Of a DNA stretch of 64,000 bases, positions 62,322-64,000 are shown piece after piece. Each line of letters opens with the position of its first letter. Within the stretch, counting starts at the first letter, position 1. The notes below the pieces were generated by a model. The model did no database searches and was not told the origin of the DNA. It worked only from the letters and a program-made list of their open reading frames with translations. The stretch is taken from positions 62,001-126,000 of the forward strand of contig NZ_JOBF01000016.1 in assembly GCF_000718635.1 (NCBI RefSeq). The letters run 5' to 3'. This stretch comes from Streptomyces varsoviensis. GTDB lineage: Bacteria; Actinomycetota; Actinomycetes; Streptomycetales; Streptomycetaceae. The position numbers were made by a program, and so were the translations under genes.

Positions 62322-62695
62322 CGGACAGCGAGATGACGGACACCCTGCTCGACCGGTACATCGCGCTGTCGGACCGGGCGGTGCACGACGAGTCGGCGAT
62401 CGAGGAAATGCTGACGCTGTTCGCCCCTGACGCGACCGTGCGGCTCGGCCCGGAACCAGTCCGCGGCCATGAGGCCATCGCGGCCTTCTACCGTGCCCAC
62501 CTCGCCGCCTTCGCCGACTCCCGGCACTACTGGAACACCACGGTGCTCGACGACGGGACGCTGCGCGCCGAATGGGCAGCCGTGGCCCGTACCAAGGACG
62601 GCGGGCTCATGACCGTGGCCGGCGTGGAGCACGCGCGGACCGACGACGGCCTCATCACCGACCTGCGCAACGAGTTCACCCGGCTCCCCGGCTGA
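62318..62695 (+). CDS. SnoaL/NTF2-like small protein
   Basis: A 125-residue alpha-beta barrel protein. [20 protein letters not shown], then [15 protein letters not shown] and [12 protein letters not shown], match the SnoaL-like/NTF2 fold. Such proteins act as isomerases, cyclases or dehydratases on small molecules, often next to flavin monooxygenases. It is translationally coupled to the monooxygenase by a four-base overlap, which supports a joint modification step. Confidence 0.82.
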   Translation: MTDSEMTDTLLDRYIALSDRAVHDESAIEEMLTLFAPDATVRLGPEPVRGHEAIAAFYRAHLAAFADSRHYWNTTVLDDGTLRAEWAAVARTKDGGLMTVAGVEHARTDDGLITDLRNEFTRLPG

Positions 62696-62700
62696 CCTTC

Positions 62701-62760
62701 CCGTGCCCGTACCCGTGCCCGTACCCGCGCCCGTACCCGTGTCCGTACCCGTGTCCGTAC
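62701..62760. repeat. Five 12-bp tandem repeats between convergent genes
   Basis: Five exact-length units of CCGTGYCCGTAC (third CCGCGCCCGTAC) start six bases after the SnoaL-like stop codon. They occupy nearly half of the gap before the convergent XRE gene. No hairpin is formed by the unit itself. Confidence 0.9.
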
Positions 62761-62824
62761 GGGACCGGAACGGCGAACGGGTGCTCCCTACGCAGAGCCC
62801 CGGCGCAGAGTTTCAGCGCGGGGG

Positions 62825-63679
62825 TCACTGCCCGGCGGAACGGGACGGAGCCCGCCTGCCGCCGTCGGCGTACAGGGAGCCGAGAAGGGCCAGGGCCTGG
62901 GCGGAGGGACTGCCCAGTTCGGCGTGGTAGATGACGAGTTGCTGACCGGGTGCGTCGCGGACGTCGAAGGACTGGTAGGTCAGGGAGAGAGGCCCGACGT
63001 CCGGGTGGAGGAGCCGCTTGGCGTCCCGGGTCTTGCCGCGCACGCTGTGCCGCGCCCACAGCCGCCGGAACTCGGGGCTGTGTTCGGTCAGCGTGTCCAC
63101 GAGGCGGCGCAGGCGCGGGTGCTCGGGGTCGAAGCCGCTCGCCTGGCGCAGGTTGGCGACGGCGGCCTGCGCGGCCCGGTCCCAGTCCTGGAAGAACTGC
63201 CGTCCGGCCGGGTCGAGGAAGGTCATGCGGGCCAGATTGTCCGCGGGGGCGAAGGGGGCGTACAGCGCGTCGGCCAGGGCGTTGGCGGCGAGGAGGTCGA
63301 GGGTGCGGTTCATCACGAACGCCGGAGTGTGCGGGTAGCCGTCCATCAGTTGACGCAGCGCGGGGCCGACCTGCTCGGTGGTGTGGAGGGAGCCCCGGTC
63401 GTCCGGTGCCACCCCCGCGAGGCGGTGCAGGTGGTCGCGGGCGTCCGTGTCGAGCAGCAGGGCGCGGCTGAGCGCGTCCAGCACCTGTGGTGAGGGGTGG
63501 CGTTCTCTGCCCTGTTCCAGCCGGGTGTAGTAGTCGGCGTTGACGCCGGCCAGGACGGCGACCTCCTCGCGGCGCAGTCCGGCGACCCTGCGCACACCGT
63601 GGCTCGCCATGTTGACGTCTTCCGGCAGCAGGCGGGAGCGGCACGCGCGCAGGAACTCGCCGAGGTGGTTGTCGTCCAT
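62825..63679 (-). CDS. XRE-family regulator with MmyB-like ligand domain
   Basis: A 284-residue regulator. The N-terminal HTH has GEFLRACRSRLLPEDV and the clear VAGLRREEVAVLAGVNADYY with TRLEQGRERHPS. The C-terminal PAS-like MmyB domain has AFVMNRTLDLLAANALADAL, a FLDPAGRQFFQDW strand and HSVRGKTRDAKRLLHPDVG. Members of this group often bind fatty-acid-like ligands and control a divergent oxidoreductase or small enzyme gene. Here the divergent neighbour is the Atu4866-like gene, 138 bases away. Confidence 0.87.
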   Translation of the reverse strand: MDDNHLGEFLRACRSRLLPEDVNMASHGVRRVAGLRREEVAVLAGVNADYYTRLEQGRERHPSPQVLDALSRALLLDTDARDHLHRLAGVAPDDRGSLHTTEQVGPALRQLMDGYPHTPAFVMNRTLDLLAANALADALYAPFAPADNLARMTFLDPAGRQFFQDWDRAAQAAVANLRQASGFDPEHPRLRRLVDTLTEHSPEFRRLWARHSVRGKTRDAKRLLHPDVGPLSLTYQSFDVRDAPGQQLVIYHAELGSPSAQALALLGSLYADGGRRAPSRSAGQ

Positions 63680-63817
63680 ACCTCCAGGCTAGGCAGTGAC
63701 CGCGCGCGCTGCCTGGGTGTGCCGCACCCAGCCGGAGAACCCCCTGGTACACCCGCGCTGACCTGCGCAGACTCGGTCGGGCATGACATCTGTGCCGTAC
63801 CGAGGAAGGGAATCCCG

Positions 63818-64000
63818 ATGACAGGCGATGCGCGGAGCGACCGCGATCCGGAGAACGCCGACGTGGTCGGCATGTGGGTGACCGCGGACGGTCACATCCG
63901 CCAGGAGCTCTTGCCGGACGGGCGCTACGACGAGGCCCGGGGAGGCCGGCGCAGCGCGTACACCGGCCGGTACACGGTGACCGGCGACCATCTCGACTAC
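63818..64000 (+). CDS. Atu4866-like protein, N-terminal part (runs off the window)
   Basis: The first 61 codons of a small protein. VVGMWVTADGHIRQELLPDG, then RYDEARGGRRSAYTGRYTVT, match the short Atu4866 family as I remember it, a lipocalin-like fold of unknown function often next to MmyB-type regulators. ATG 63818 has AGGAAGGG upstream. The 3' end is outside the window. Confidence 0.75.
   Translation, partial: MTGDARSDRDPENADVVGMWVTADGHIRQELLPDGRYDEARGGRRSAYTGRYTVTGDHLDY

Overview
The window reads as a segment of a Streptomyces-type actinomycete chromosome. GC content is very high, third positions are almost always G or C, GTG starts and ATGA/GTGA overlaps are common, and the families are typical of the genus (SepF-like protein, F420-type LLM oxidoreductase, Tat-exported carotenoid oxygenase, STAND/WD40 protein, LuxR two-component group). 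No tRNA, rRNA, insertion sequence or CRISPR array was found. All names rest on reading the translated sequence; no database search was possible.

Left part (1-19572). The window opens inside an arginine deiminase gene whose upstream region is a block of GC-rich tandem repeats. Next comes the two-gene RNA repair operon hen1-pnkp, then divergent homocysteine S-methyltransferase and LLM oxidoreductase genes. A run of minus-strand genes follows: a small hypothetical protein, a MazG-type pyrophosphohydrolase, an AAA ATPase, a SepF-like protein and an SMP-30-like beta-propeller. Then come an Orn/Lys/Arg decarboxylase, a membrane metal-dependent hydrolase, and a signalling group of one canonical histidine kinase, one degenerate kinase-like membrane protein and a convergent LuxR response regulator.

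Centre (19573-34461). Five translationally coupled genes form a polyunsaturated-fatty-acid-synthase-like iterative type I PKS locus. The first protein has two nitronate-monooxygenase/PfaD-like domains, then KS-AT-ACP-KR. The second has KS-AT-DH and a fused phosphopantetheinyl transferase. A free ACP, an alpha/beta hydrolase and an MGT-type glycosyltransferase follow, which suggests a released and glycosylated acyl product.

Right part (34531-64000). This holds a TPR protein divergent from a secreted M6 metalloprotease. A DeoR regulator precedes a complete sugar-alcohol uptake operon (binding protein, two permeases, zinc dehydrogenase). Secreted ricin-lectin and lamin-tail proteins follow. Two separate gene sets have the logic of NLR-type conflict systems. 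The first is a small protein plus a STAND-WD40 protein (46320-50650) that share a YQA..DQ.I motif at facing ends. The second is a membrane protein plus a nucleoside-phosphorylase-fold protein (53954-56649) that share an Asn-rich GDNN.F.NNAVG motif at facing ends, followed by a membrane-anchored third gene. The second set is divergent from an NrtR-type Nudix regulator, and the gap between them carries two tandem 21-bp palindromes lying exactly over a good -35/-10 promoter. This is the strongest candidate for a new system in the window. The rest comprises a decayed aldo/keto reductase remnant, a carotenoid oxygenase, an AraC regulator, an FAD monooxygenase with a SnoaL-like partner, an XRE regulator and the start of an Atu4866-like gene.

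A pervasive feature is short tandem duplication. Arrays of 8, 12, 13, 14, 23, 24 and 39 bp fill intergenic spaces. In-frame repeats of multiples of 3 bp extend the ends of many proteins. Several stop codons lie inside small tandem duplications.
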